This document shows positions 43,111-55,200 of a DNA stretch of 64,000 nucleotides, piece after piece. The notes below the pieces were generated by a model. The model saw nothing but the letters and a program-made list of their open reading frames with translations. It was not told the DNA's origin and did not search any database. Origin of the DNA: Branchiostoma floridae (Eukaryota > Chordata > Leptocardii > Amphioxiformes > Branchiostomatidae); contig NC_049979.1 in NCBI RefSeq assembly GCF_000003815.2, forward strand, positions 22,641,517 through 22,705,516, read 5' to 3'. The stretch's first letter is position 1, and the number at the start of each line of letters is the position of its first letter. The translations under genes and the position numbers were made by a program.

Positions 43111-44950
43111 AAAAGATGTGGACGGGAGTTTCCTCCTCAGTCTTACAATAAGAACAAAGTGTATTTTCTGATAATTTCCATTTATAAAGCTTATTCTTAA
43201 GAGCAAGAAAATTATGCAACAACTTAAATTGAAAGGATCTTAAATAGGAGTCAATAGTTGTTTTATAGGCCAAACTATACACTACACCCCATTGTATCTG
43301 GTCATTAAACAATTCTATCCAATATTCCTGGGCTTTACAATGGAAGTCAACACATTTCCTTTCAACTAAGTAAAAAACGGTACAATGCCTTGTTTATCTT
43401 AAGTCCTTTTACCCACTTGGAATATTTTGTAACAGGCATAATAGCTGTTTCACATAAAGGAATACCTTGAATACTTTGTTTCCATTTAAAGGGGATACTG
43501 GATAACAATTGTATGAATTTAAGCTCACCACAAATTCTTCCATATTTACCAATAAATGATCTGTATGTCATAAAGTATCCATCCGTGTTCAATAAATCAT
43601 TAACAAACAAAATTCCTCTTTGGCTAAAGGCTTCCCAGAAAAAAGGTAGTCCATCAATAAGTATATTGGAATTGAACCAGAGAAATTGTCTCAAGTATTC
43701 AGACATATTATCAGGAGGTTTTCTCTGGGCCTTCAGTCAGGCTAACATCACCTCTTCAAAGAAAGTACTTAAATATGAATGTTTAGAAACAACATTGTGA
43801 AAATGTGCTTCGGTAAGTTGTAAGAATGGAAAAATATCATAGTTAAAGTGTATACAATGATTTAACATCTTCCTACAAAACCAGCTTTTGTTCAAATACA
43901 TTCTAGGTACCCATGCTGCCTTAAGTGCAGCATTAAAGGCTTCTAAATTGATCAGTTTTAATCCACCATATTCATACATATTATAAACTATATTCCTTTT
44001 GACACGTTCTGGCCCTCCTGACCAAAGAAACTTAAATACTTTTTTCTCATAAGTCTGAAAAAACTCAGCATCTGGAGAGGGCAGTGACATGAATAAGTAT
44101 GTAAACTGAGATACAACCAAAGTATTTATCAGTGTCACTTTGCCATACAGGGTAAGAGTCTTTCCTTTCCAAGGCTGGAGTATCCTATCTACTTTTTGTA
44201 GTTTTCTACTGAAATTATCAGAAATCAAAGTGTTCATATCTTGGAGAATGTGAATTCCCAAAAGGTCAGCTGGACCATCTGACCACTTAACAGGAAAAGT
44301 ACATGGTAGCTAAAAACCAGTGTCCTTCAGTGGACCCATTCTTAAGATTATACATTTGTCAAAATTTGGCACAAGCCCAGAAATATTTGAGAAGTTTTTT
44401 TAACTCTAAACATAATGTTTCCAATGTTGTAAGAGCAGGTTTGAGGAAAAAATTTGTATCATCCGCAAATTGCGACAATTTGCATGGCTCTTTTCGGCAC
44501 ACCAATCCTTCAATATTTTCATTTGCTCGCACTCTAATGGACAACAATTCTACTGATAAAACAAACAAATAGGGCGATAATGGACAACCTTGTCTTAGCC
44601 CCCGGAGAAGCCTAAAGGGCTCTGATAGATAACCTTGGTTACTTATCCTACTAGTAATCATTGTATACATAATGGTTACCCACTGTAATAAAGATTTACC
44701 AAACCCAAACTTTTTCAGAGCTTCTAACACAAAATCTATTCTAATTTTGTCAAAAGCCTTTTCAAAATCGGTTATAAAGATAAGTCCTTCAATATTATCC
44801 TTTTCACAAAATTCAATAATTTCCAATACTTTTCGAATGTTATCACTTATAGATCTACCAGACAAAAACCCAGTCTGATCCATATGTATAATACTAGATA
44901 TTACTTTCTTAATTCTAAGCGCGATACATTTTGATAAGATTCTTGGAGCT
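43111..44950 (-). mobile_element. Tx1/L1-like LINE ORF2, 5'-truncated and frameshifted
   Basis: The minus strand from 44883 reads MDQTGFLSGRSISDNIRKVL, FITDFEKAFDKI, LLRGLRQGCPLSPYLFVL and LSQFADDTNFFL (catalytic FADD), continuing at 44261 (KLQKVDRILQPWKGKTLTLY, VFKFLWSGGPERVKR) and 43706. It ends with the knuckle CSYCKTEEETPVHIFCQC near 43110. QTGFLxGRxIxDN and FADDT are Tx1/L1 signatures. Three or more frame breaks are present. The 3' UTR is missing because the DIRS-like Gag sequence starts right after the knuckle. Confidence 0.88.
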
Positions 44951-45619
44951 CCTTGGTAAAGTCGTGGACGACATGATTAGCGTAATTGTGGAAACAAATA
45001 CCGTAAGTATCAAAGCTGGCCCTTTTACAACGAACCATTGCTCAAATAGATTAATATATTCTTCATGTATTGTAACCATTGAGAGGACTATACTTTGCTT
45101 GTATTACATTTCCGTTGTAGAACACAGGAGCACACAGGACACTGTTTCCAGAAAGACAATACCTCAAACTTACATAAAAAATAACAGATTGTCTGTTTCC
45201 AGTAGCTTGTCTCTTGAGATGGCCCATGTACACAATGATCGCACGGTGATGATCGCGGCAAGCCTGCACAAACTCGCACCACATTTCATAGTGAGCGCGC
45301 ACTGTCACACCTTTCAAGCAAAACAAGGAAAAGATGCACGTCCAACTTTTCAATTGAGCTGCAGTGAACCCACTGAACCCGGATGCGAATTTAATTTTTC
45401 TTGTTCAATACACCCAATGTCGTCCAGACTCAAGATACATGTTTGATAATTCATAGTAGGAGGTTATGATTATGCAAGGGGAATCTCACTGCATCGTAGT
45501 GCGGAGTCACAAACAGTTCCGACCTTCGGGCCCCGTATTGATCCTCCCAATCTTGCGTATTTTTCACGGACGTCTTGTGGAGCGTGTGGAAGTATCTTCG
45601 TATTCTACCTTGTATGATT
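44951..45619. other. No gene recognised
   Basis: Several frames overlap on both strands but none has family motifs or clean splice borders. Confidence 0.4.
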
Positions 45620-45915
45620 TTTGACGGACGTGTTGTCGTCCCTCCTGTGGTTTGCGACACTATGTGGATCATTAGGTGATTTAGCGCGGTTAGATGTAAC
45701 ATGATATTGGAGAAAGCGGCCGTGTTTTGTCGTGCGACGACCCTGCAGTATGCGATTGCGTCACTAAATGAGTGTTTTGGCGCGTTTGGATGTAAGCTGA
45801 TACCCTTATTGGAGGAAGCGGCCGTGTTTTGTTGTGCGACGTCCCTGTAGTATGCGATTGCGACACTATTTGAGTGATTAAGTGTTTTGGCGCGGTTGGA
45901 TGTAACTTGATATCA
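45620..45915. repeat. Minisatellite of about 110-130 bp
   Basis: Phrases such as GAAGCGGCCGTGTTTTGT, GTATGCGATTGCG and TGGCGCGKTTGGATGTAA recur near 45640, 45715 and 45815. A further diverged unit lies near 46305-46375 (GCGACGCTATATGGATGATTG...GTGTAACCTGATA). Confidence 0.75.
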
Positions 45916-46889
45916 TGTCCTGTATGGCCAAGTAACTTCACATGACATGTACTTTATAGATGTAATGTTAGGGTCCCGTAGGTAGTTGTAGAATGAGTCA
46001 TGTTATTATTTGTTCGGAATGAGGTGACTCTCAAGTGTTACGTATTCCGTCTGTTGATTTAAGAAAACTGGGTATTGAATTTGGTTCCAAGTTCTAGGAA
46101 AAAACGCCAAGAAAATAAATTTGTTGATTCCGTGGAAAATTGCCTTGCAATATTGCCTTCTCCAAGAAAGTTCTTTTTGGTAGTATTTGTACATGTACAA
46201 TTTGTTTATGTAGCGAAATATAGTTCGTCTTTTGCCCCGGCGGTGCGTGCTTGATTCTTTGGAAAATTCTCATTGCAGGAAGGGGACGTGTTTGGTTCTT
46301 GTGCCCTGCAGTTGCGACGCTATATGGATGATTGGGTTTGGGCGCGAGTAGGTGTAACCTGATAACCTTATTGTGGATGTCACGGTTGTAGTTGGATGAA
46401 TGAATGGTTTTATAGACATTCGATCAATATAATCAGGCAAAACGTATATAGCAGCCACAGGCTGAATTGCATACTTTTACACTTAAAGTCTTTGTCTTAG
46501 GCACATTACAGCTTTACATTTAAACGCACTGATGACGAGCTTTGTATTCTTAAAATTAGCAATAAATGCTATCTTAAAACAGATAGGTTTAAATTGATAA
46601 GTTAGTTTACACAATGCGTGGTCACTCACATGTAGCTTACAACAGCTAACATTTTCAATGTGTGGCTAGTGTCCGTTCAGAAGACCGTATAAGGAATAGG
46701 ACTCTTCTTGTAACGGTTCTTTCCTTGTCTTGATTGTGGCTAGAAGATGTTTGTTTCTAGTGTTCCTGTTTGTTGTGTACGCAGGGCCAAGGATAATGCG
46801 GCATACTGTTCTCTAGCTGAACAGTCTCAATCTTCGCTGTTAATCCCACATGCCACACGGGGGCGGCGCATTCACATGCTGGTCGCACA

Positions 46890-47990
46890 TTGCACTTATA
46901 AGGGTGTAATTTCACGGGTTGGTGGGCATAAAAAAAAGCAAGTGGTGAGATGGTCTAGGTCGGTTTGTAATGTGGACGTAGCGTTGATCTGTCTGCTCTC
47001 TGCCAGGTTCATATCATCCACAAACTTCCACCGTGATGCTGTAGAGTCTTGAGACGCGCTATTGACGATGGAAAGGAATATGAGTGGACCAAGCACAGTC
47101 TCTTGGGGAAGACCACAAGTGGTCACAGTCCAGTCCGAGTAGGTTCCGTTGTAGGCTACTCGGCAGCTGGCTAGTCTTGTTACCGCTAGGTGGTGGTCGA
47201 CACGGTCAAACGCTTTAGAGAAGTCGGCTTGTGATTGTTCCTCTCTGGTCAGCCGTTTTCGCCAGCTGGTTTATAATGTCAACAAGACAGTGTGTCGTAG
47301 AGCGACCCGGGAGACAGCCGAACTGTTTGTCGTCGATACTTTGCTTGATGTCAATGTAGTGCCGTGATGCAACCAAACGCTCTGCAACCTTGGCAAGGAC
47401 AGGTGTCAGGGGCACAGGCCGGAGTTTCTGTATGGATGGTGGACGTGTTTTAGGTAAAGGAACAACGTTAGCTTGTCGCCACTGTACGGGGACAGTTCCG
47501 TCAACTAATGAAGCGTTCAGAATGGAACTGACAGGTGTGGACAACTCATACGCGAACTCCATTATTATTCTGTTAGGGATGTCGTCACGTACGGCAGCCT
47601 TCCTTACTTTGATCTTGCGAAGTATACCTCCCACTTCTGAACTTGGTCTACAGGTTTAGATGGAAGAAAAGCGGGCAGCTCATCGCGGTCTAGTTGTTCC
47701 AAGGAACACGTTATTTCGCAGTCTTGTTGATGACGTCAGCTGTAGTTTTGTAGTCATTTGAAGGAATGCCTTTAATGTCTACTGTGAGTTTCTTCCTGTC
47801 TGTGTGTGTCATGTTCTTTATTTCTTGATACCACTTTGATGGGCTTACTTTTTGAAGTACTTTAACCTTGTTTCTGTAAAAGTTATTTCTTGGTTTCCTT
47901 ATCTTTTTTTAAAGTTTTGTTACGCAATGTTCTCCATTTTTCTTTGTTACCGGACTGGAAGGCTTGTTGGCGCTCTTTCATCAGTGCTTT
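46890..47990 (-). mobile_element. LINE RT fragment, same family as 32857-33990
   Basis: The minus strand reads KIKVRKAAVRDDIPNRIIME, VPVQWRQANVVPLPKTRPPS, DDKQFGCLPGRSTTHCLVDI, then GLPQETVLGPLIFLS and SRWKFVDDMNL. The RT fingers and palm are in order with frame breaks, and linker sequence extends to about 47990. Confidence 0.85.
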
Positions 47991-47999
47991 AACTGTATA

Positions 48000-48950
48000 G
48001 GACACTACAGGATGCACAGCGACAAGCCGTGGTAAACCAAGGTAAAAGGATCAGACGTACCAGTGTTGAAACGGAAATACTCATCAATAAATTCATCTGT
48101 TTTCTTCCGAAAATTTTCATCCATCAACAATGTTTGATTAAATTTCCTGTAATTTCTTCCACGCGGGTGTTTTGCGGTTTGTACATGTAATGAAATAAAT
48201 TTATGATCAGACGAAAGCCGATCCAAACTTTTAACGCTTGAAATGTTCGCCAACAGGGAAAAGGAAAAAAAGTCCATTCGGTTAGCTTGTTTTCATCTCC
48301 TCCATGTCAACTTGACTGTGTGAGGATATTCATATCGCCATATTTATATCAAATCTAAATTTAACATCATATCTGTGATCCTCTGTTATGCGTATGGTAG
48401 TCTGTCGTTAGATTAATTCCTGCACGGTCTAACACAGGATTCTGAACTATGTTAAAGTCCCCTACTATAATTCAATATTCATGGCTTACATTCAGGTTTG
48501 TGAAAGTATTTGCAATGAATAAAAAAAGGCAGGATTATCCTTGTTTGGTGCATATACATTAGCTAAGCACAGGCGCATTTCATGTAAGGAAATGTCTACC
48601 ATTACCCTCAAACAATGCAGCCATGCAGAGTAAAAGTTGATTTTTTGTTGAACAATAGCGCAACTCCCCGTTGATTGTTTGTACCATGGTTAGATAAGAT
48701 TGTACCGTTCCACTCTCTTTTCCACATACTTTCGTCTTCTAAGCTTGAATGACTTTTTAAAAATATATATGATAAGAACCACTCGAAAATTTCCTTTCTT
48801 TTTTTCATGGTTTGCTCGACCGTTGGCATTATATGACCCAATTTAAAGTTTTTCATGGTGGCTGTCGATACCAAAGCTTCTTGTTCTCTTATTACTCTTA
48901 GTACTTATTTTAGAATCAAAACCGTCAAGTTTGGTTCAAAACATAATCTC
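48000..48950 (-). mobile_element. Tx1/L1-like LINE endonuclease fragment
   Basis: The minus strand reads SMWKREWNGTILSNHGTNNQ then RGVALLFNKK (48608-48760), typical of the L1/Tx1 endonuclease (FSHGxxxSRGVAILxxK), followed to the left by LDRLSSDHKFISLHV (SDH block, 48180-48240) and a linker. Confidence 0.75.
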
Positions 48951-49208
48951 TCCCTCCCTAATCAAGTTTGTGGCATTTGGTGACAGCCTAACGTCCCTGT
49001 CCAAATGTGCGCTCTAGGCCAGTGTTATTTGTAGGACATGAAGCCATTTCTTCCCTCTGTTGTTGAGTGGGGTTGTGGAAGATTCCTCCTGAAAGGTAGT
49101 CTTTCAGCATTCTCCTAGTAACGACAATGAACTCCCAAGAGGCTTTGTGTCTGTGCAAAGATTACTGTGTGCGTGTGTCGATCATGTGTTTTGCAATGAT
49201 CTAAAGTC

Positions 49209-49262
<54 letters not shown>

Positions 49263-51739
49263 GTTTTTATCGCCATAGAATCGCCGATTTCAATCGATCC
49301 GTTAACAGCTGAACTGGGTTTGACGTATTATACAAATTCCTATTAAACCTTGTACAGCATAATTACCCACAAAAATTGTTTGCATTATTGGTTGATAATT
49401 GATCAATTAAATGTTGTACATTGAGGAACTACAAACTCCAAGCACTTGGTCTAAATAACTATATTCACCATCAATGACTGTAGACGTTCTTTATCTTTAA
49501 CGACTTACTAGGCATGTCACTCTAGGACTATATACATGTATCAATTGGAGTTAGGAGTTACGCCCATGACGTGAACAAGAAGGCAGGGTAAAGTGATGGC
49601 AGCTTGCCTTAGGACTGCTGCCACTCTCTCCACCATCCATCAGCAGGCAGAACAAATCCGACGTCCTGTCCAAGTTGGATGGCTGCATTCGTTGGCCGAA
49701 CCAGTATGCAGTGCAAAGTCTGGGACGCCCTCACCGACACGAAGAGCCGGGTGCAGTTCCTCCGCTGACCGTCTACTATTTAGCCCTTAGTCAAGTGGAT
49801 GGGACCATGTATCAATTAGCAACACGTATTCTATACCATGTTGTATAGAAATACCTATGTCTATAATTGGAAGACGCATTTGTCGTATGCATACTATGCT
49901 TGAGAAAGTTTGAACAATGATATCAGACTGACTGCTCTGGCTTTCTCATATCTATCCATGCAAGGAGGTTAAAAAAATCAATCCAGTTGTCTAAATATTT
50001 TAAAATTGCGGCACCATGTATGCATAGACGATCTTCTCGGTTTTCTTAGTTTCGCACTTACTGTCATGCCTGCATATCCATTCTCTGGCATTGCCGTCCT
50101 ATCTATTTCGTTGTCTACGTCTCGCTAGCTTTATGGAGAAAAATGTTCCGGGACATGCAGCCACTATAGGGTTTGACCGGACAGATGTAAGATAGACTGA
50201 CTCTCTATATCCGATTACTCCCTTTCTCGCTACATTCTATGATCCATAACTACGTAGGCCTGGTACAGGCTCAATACCCTGCTTTTCTTTAACTACCGCG
50301 TAAGCCACATTCCTTGTAAGCGTGTCAGGACTTGGGCCCTGCTGCGAGTCCGAGTGATTCAGGTAACGACGACAAAGTTAGGCTCGACTTGACTTTATTC
50401 CTCCTCGAATTCTATTATGATGGCTGTGGTTTCCAACCAGAAGTATTCCTCACTCTATGCTGGTAAAATCCAACTGCTGCGTTCTGTTTCTGAGTTCTAC
50501 ACTTCGAGTATTTCCAATCTCAGCTTTCAAAATCGATCAGAGCTTTTCGGCACACAAAAAATTCCCCCTCTGAATCGAGTGTCTCTTTTTATCTTCTCAA
50601 TGTTGGACTGGGCTAAGAACAAATAAGGCTAATCTTACGAAAATCCCTGCAACATCTGATTGGCCCGCGGATATGTAAATTTTAATTACTAATAATAACT
50701 TGTAACAGTGACATTTGAATGGCAGGTCGCAAAAAAATAAGTTTCATCAGAAATAAAGATCATCCAGTATACGAGATGTTGGCCTTCTTCCCCATGGATC
50801 TCGTAAAACTTGCAGTCAAACAAAGAGTCAAGCATGTCGTAAAGTATCTACAAATGTAATAATGTGATTAAAACAAAACATGTTATAAAATAATTGTTGC
50901 CATACACCAATCAATGAAGCTGAACATTTTATGCACTTTATTATAACAATCTTATCACACTCATACAGTGATATAGTGGAGCAGTCTAGTCCAACGAGAC
51001 ATGTTAGCGACAAACCTTCTGTTTGATGAATCACTATCTGAAACGAACGCCCTCACATGGAACTCCATGCTCTCTAAGATGCTGGTAGCATGCTGTGATT
51101 TGTATCCCCAATCACATATTAGCTTTCTGCATGTTATCTTTTCCATATTCTAGATTTCACTAACATTTCACTTGCCCAAAATGTGTTTGTATATGATTGT
51201 TGGTCCATCAAATACAATATTGTAGAGGGAGTACCTACTAGTACAAGGTGATACTAGTGACTAGTTGGTACCGGTGTAATCAGCTGAGTCAGTAGATTTC
51301 TCAGGGTACACTGTTGTATAGACTGCAATTTACACCTTGTTGTGACGGTTTGAAACAACGGATATACATACACAAAACAGAGAAACACACACCTACACTC
51401 ATGATAAACATATAACATGCTAATATAAGTATTAACAATATACAACATGTAATACCTTTTCTAGTTCTCTCCACTGTCTATAGGAATGATCACGACTAAC
51501 TAATTTTGTCTTTTAGCAACATTTTCTTCTATCGATCTAAAGTAGATGACAAAAGAGACAAAACTGTGCAATGACAAATCAGCTGAAGAATAGCGATTTT
51601 TTAAAAATATAGACAATGAGGTTAAAATATAAAACAATGAGGTTAGATATATGTTATATCACAGAACATGTGATGGAGATTCAGTCTCAGGGGTGTTGAA
51701 CTTGAATGCCAGCCAAGCTGATAATACATCTCTAAAAAT
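48951..51739. other. No gene recognised; (TA)n at 49212-49260
   Basis: It contains a pure TA microsatellite. A G/C-richer stretch at 49590-49790 is open in two frames (one reads QNKSDVLSKLDGCIRWPNQY) but shows no family. A short minus-strand frame lies at 50961-51146 without recognisable motifs. Confidence 0.4.
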
Positions 51740-52000
51740 AAACTTACACAATCCGGAACTCTTCCTTAAGAAACATGTCAATTTTCATTAGGTCATTGTC
51801 TATTTGCATAAATAGAAATAACTCTTTTCAAAGACAACCATTGTTTGACAAAAGCTTTGAGCAAAACCAGTGAGTATCATGATGTAGTTTGGCGACCCAT
51901 GATACCTTCAATGTACCGTTAAAAAGTCCTAATTCTCCACATTCATATGAGTTGTAAATTACCTTTCTCTTCACTCCTTCTGGACCATTGTTCCAAATTG
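51740..52000 (-). mobile_element. Tx1/L1-like LINE fragment (post-RT region)
   Basis: The minus strand reads in pieces FGTMVQKE, KVIYNSYECGELGLFNGTLK and VSWVAKLHHDTHWFCSKLL. It parallels the element at 43111-44950 (SGGPERVKRNIVYNMYEYGG...AALKAAWVPRMY...WFCRKML). Confidence 0.7.
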
Positions 52001-52547
52001 ATCTTCCAGCTGCCTCTTGGTCGTCCTGAAGTCATTTCTGTGGAATCTTCCAGTGCACGAAGGGTTCCCCTTCAGACTGTTTCCAACGATAGACGCCTTC
52101 TTTCCATTTGCTTTTGAGAGCAGGGACCAATGTGCGTCTACGTCTCCGAAGCTCTCTGACACATGATAGCACATCATCTGATACATAAACACGCTTTCCG
52201 TTCATCTTTGTTTTGTTCCTCCATACCTTTTCCCTGTCGGCTCAGCAGATACTTATAATTATGTAAGAAGGTCAGGAACGAAAAGTGCCGAAAATTTTCT
52301 CAGGTGGTTGCTGATAGTCACTGTCTCGGTACACAATAACACGTGGACACGTATAAGTATAATTTGGGGAGGGGAGGGGGGGGGGGGGGGTTTGTATGTG
52401 ACCTTGGCACTGCAGCAGAAATTCCTTTTTTTTTAATCTTTTGACCTGGATGTTCTATGGACTATGTAGAATTGATTATTGATTGTAAGGTTTCTGAAGG
52501 CGATCCTGAATGTAGTATATGAGCGCTTCGCTTTATCTGTCAAATTT

Positions 52548-52740
52548 ACGACCGAAATGAACGGACTCGAATCATGTAGAAGCTCGCACTATTATGTCTA
52601 TTGTACCATGTATGTAAAATTATGTATGTAGACCCATAAGACTCATTAGGACTAATAGAAAATATCTGTTATATACTTTGAAAGCGGCCGATTTGAGTTT
52701 TTATGAATAAACAAAGGTTCAAACAAAACTGTTTTTGTGT
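52548..52740 (+). mobile_element. LINE 3' end, second copy of the 11033-11213 family
   Basis: It ends in TTTATGAATAAACAAAGGTT and CAAACAAAAC. Shared blocks with the first copy define a common 3' terminus. Confidence 0.6.
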
Positions 52741-53389
52741 CTTACGCATGTTGTCTAGTACGAACTTTCCTCCTATTGTTCTACAGTACATTCAACTTTT
52801 CCTGATTATGTCACAGTCTTTGTAATGTGCAGTGCTATTAAAGCAAAGTGGGCAATTGTACACTATTGTACAATCGAAGACCTGCAGTTAATTTGGGAGA
52901 TGCAAACGAATTATTTGAACTACACAGATAATGGAAATTTGTCAGTTAATACTTTTTTGAAAATGTAAGCTTGAGTTTGTGTGCCTTCGGGTATTTGTCA
53001 GTAATGACTTATAGAGTGACAGGATGCATACAGTATCATCAGAAAATATGAGTTGTACACCTTATTTCTGGGTGAGGCCGTAACTTATTGACCGCTCCTC
53101 GTATGTTGATTTACAAACTAGTACTATTTCACTCATAAAGTCACTTATAACTTTCCTGATATGGAGTCAGATCTGTAGTTGAAGCCAGTTAAAAAAGAAT
53201 ATCCTCTTAAATCCTACTCACGTGCAGAATCACGTTGGAAACAATGTGGTCTAGCTTATCTTTCAGGTCGCTCTGTAATCTCCTTACAAATTGTATGTAC
53301 CAAAGTGTGAAACAAATGTGAATTTTCAAAAATTCGACAAAGGAATTCAAACGTATTGTGCCGGTGGATCTATACGTCATACAGGAGTT

Positions 53390-53612
53390 TGCAACTTTGG
53401 GTAGGCTATATTATAATAAAGTTAATGATCCGCTTGTTCCTCCGTGTACATGTTGTCATAACGCCTGGTCCTTCACTCACTCGGTGGTTTTATTCGGTGG
53501 TTATAGCAAAGGACCAGGCGTTATGACACCATATACACCTCGGGACGGGTCATTAACCCTTAGCTTGTTTGAGCACAAATGTACAATAAAGGTCATTCAT
53601 TCATTCATTATC
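53390..53612 (+). mobile_element. L2/CR1-like LINE 3' UTR with (ATTC)n tail
   Basis: GGACGGGTCATTAACCCTTA, then GAGCACAAATGTACAATAAAGG and a tail of TCATTCATTCATTCATT. Short tandem tails following AATAAAGG are usual for L2/CR1-group elements, and the intact element at 1-4370 ends comparably (GTGCAATAAAGGC). Confidence 0.6.
53454..53528. repeat. 75-bp perfect hairpin within the LINE 3' UTR
   Basis: TGTCATAACGCCTGGTCCTT (53454-53473) is complementary without mismatch to AAGGACCAGGCGTTATGACA (53509-53528), around a 35-base loop. It could be a mini inverted-repeat element or a structured part of the UTR. Confidence 0.85.
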
Positions 53613-54567
53613 AACTCGGGCCATTCAATGCTGCATGTGCTAGTGAGTATTGTTTTGTCCGATATCGATTCAAGTTCTTACAAAATCAGCATTTTTTACT
53701 TCGTGTGTTTTGTGGGGAGGGAGGAAGTGTATGTATGGATCAATTTTTCTTAAAGGTAACGTGATCCATCTCAAAGTGCGGGAAGTTAGCTGTACTGAGC
53801 TTTACGAGATGTCCATAGAACTGTGCCAATTTTTTGAAGGTGATGAACCATATATATTTGAATATTTACACAGCGCGTGAAGGTGTTCGCTAAACTCTCC
53901 GTGCGGTATAAATATGTTTGTCCTTTACGAGATCTCCATTTGAAGGTGACGCGAAATTTGTGTCTGCATTCATACTACGCAGAGCTAGGCATGCGGAGCA
54001 CGCAAAAACAGAGGTCTGAAGAAAATTATGTGACGTGAACCATGTGTTTATAATGCGCGGAGGATGGAGGTTGCTTGGACAGCCCCTTCTCAGAAGACCC
54101 CTGCCTGTATCGGCAAATTCCAGTTGGATTTCCAGAAGAAGGTAAAGCGTGGCAGACCCAGATTATGGATTCTATTTTCCAATAGATCATAAGGACTGTT
54201 TAAGTCTTCATATTACAAAATATCTAAGTACTAGACAGGACATATCGTCAATTTACGGTCCCTGTCGCATTTGTCTCGTGATAACCATTTTATAAAATAT
54301 TCATATATTCAACTCTTTTCACATAGCCTGTGTTACCCATACAGAACCTCGCGGGGCAGTTTAGGGAAGAGATATAATCAGGCTACATCTAGTACCCTTC
54401 ACTAACGTCGCCTTTTTTAAGTATTTCCGCCAAATTCATATAAATGCCATGGTTGTATACTTCTTGTATCTTAATCATGTAGTCCTCGCGTAAGTGGAGA
54501 CAGGTGGAAACAATTCAATCAAACACAGGTGAAAGCAGACAGGTGATAATTAGAGATGCTATGTACT

Positions 54568-54575
54568 TATAAAAG
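54568..54575 (+). promoter_or_regulatory. TATA box of the Gag-like gene
   Basis: TATAAAAG lies 80 bases before the chosen start codon (54648). A transcript starting about 25-30 bases downstream would begin after the in-frame ATG at 54588, so that ATG is unlikely to be used. Confidence 0.6.
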
Positions 54576-54647
54576 GGTACGTAAGCGATGATTGTCTTGC
54601 GCACGAGACATCCGAGCAGCAAGTCACGAGAGGGCAAGAGCTCCAGG

Positions 54648-54950
54648 ATGGCCCAAAGACCCCGACGTTTACCCGCCGCGGCCTTGGGTGCCCCGATGCA
54701 AGCTGGTGTGCAAGGGGTGGCCGCAGGACAGGGAGGACCGGCTCCGCAGCAGGCCGTCCAGGCTGCTGGTCCTCAGCAGCTGCCTGCCCAGTTACAGGCC
54801 CCAGGGCAGGCGGCAGCGCAGCTACAGATACCGGCGCCACACCAGGCCCCAGGGCAGGCTGCAGGTTTACAAGGAGTAGCAGCGGCGGCTGCGGGTTTGC
54901 AGCAACCAGCTCCAGTTCCGGCACCCCAAGCAGTGCAGGGAGCTCAACAG
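54648..54950 (+). CDS. Gag-like CCHC protein, exon 1
   Basis: The exon starts MAQRPRRLPAAALGAPMQAG and is Ala/Gln/Pro rich through QAVQGAQQ. Phase 0 at its end; the donor CAG/GTTTTA is weak but fits the next exon. The sequence resembles the Ala/Gln-rich Gag start of the DIRS-like element near 43050-43100 (AVAAAQGAQQ), which also ends at an intron. With exons at 55072 and 56853 it gives a protein of about 407 residues. No RT, integrase or recombinase follows. It is either a solo Gag of an element class or a host-domesticated Gag gene. Confidence 0.65.
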
Positions 54951-55071
54951 GTTTTACTTCAGTCGTTTTGGTTTTTGGCGTATTAGGGAGATGGTTAGTA
55001 AACGTGTTAAGCGAATTGTGCCGAATGGGGAGTACGGCAATGGCTTTAACTAGTGTTTGCGTCTCTCTCAG

Positions 55072-55200
55072 ATTGGACAACAACAAGGCCAAGCGGCACC
55101 TCAAGCACACGGAGTCAATGCTCAACAGATTGGACAACAACAAGGTGTTGGGGGAGTACCGGGCCAAGCTGCACAGCAGGCTGGATTCAATGCTCAACAG
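55072..55200 (+). CDS. Gag-like CCHC protein, exon 2
   Basis: The acceptor TCTCTCTCAG ends at 55071 and the donor GTGAGC starts at 55201. The exon is 129 bases, phase 0 at both ends, and encodes two copies of a Gln-rich unit (IGQQQGQAAPQAHGVNAQQ and IGQQQGVGG...GFNAQQ). The perfect phase and strong splice signals support a spliced gene. The start is the splice site, not an ATG. Confidence 0.7.

Noticed and set aside
49593-49790. Protein-coding exon in a G/C-richer patch
   Set aside because: Open in two frames, but neither shows a family motif or convincing acceptor and donor.
54588-54647. Upstream in-frame ATG (MIVLRTRH...) as start of the Gag-like protein
   Set aside because: It lies only 13 bases after the TATA box, before the expected transcription start; the ATG at 54648 fits better.
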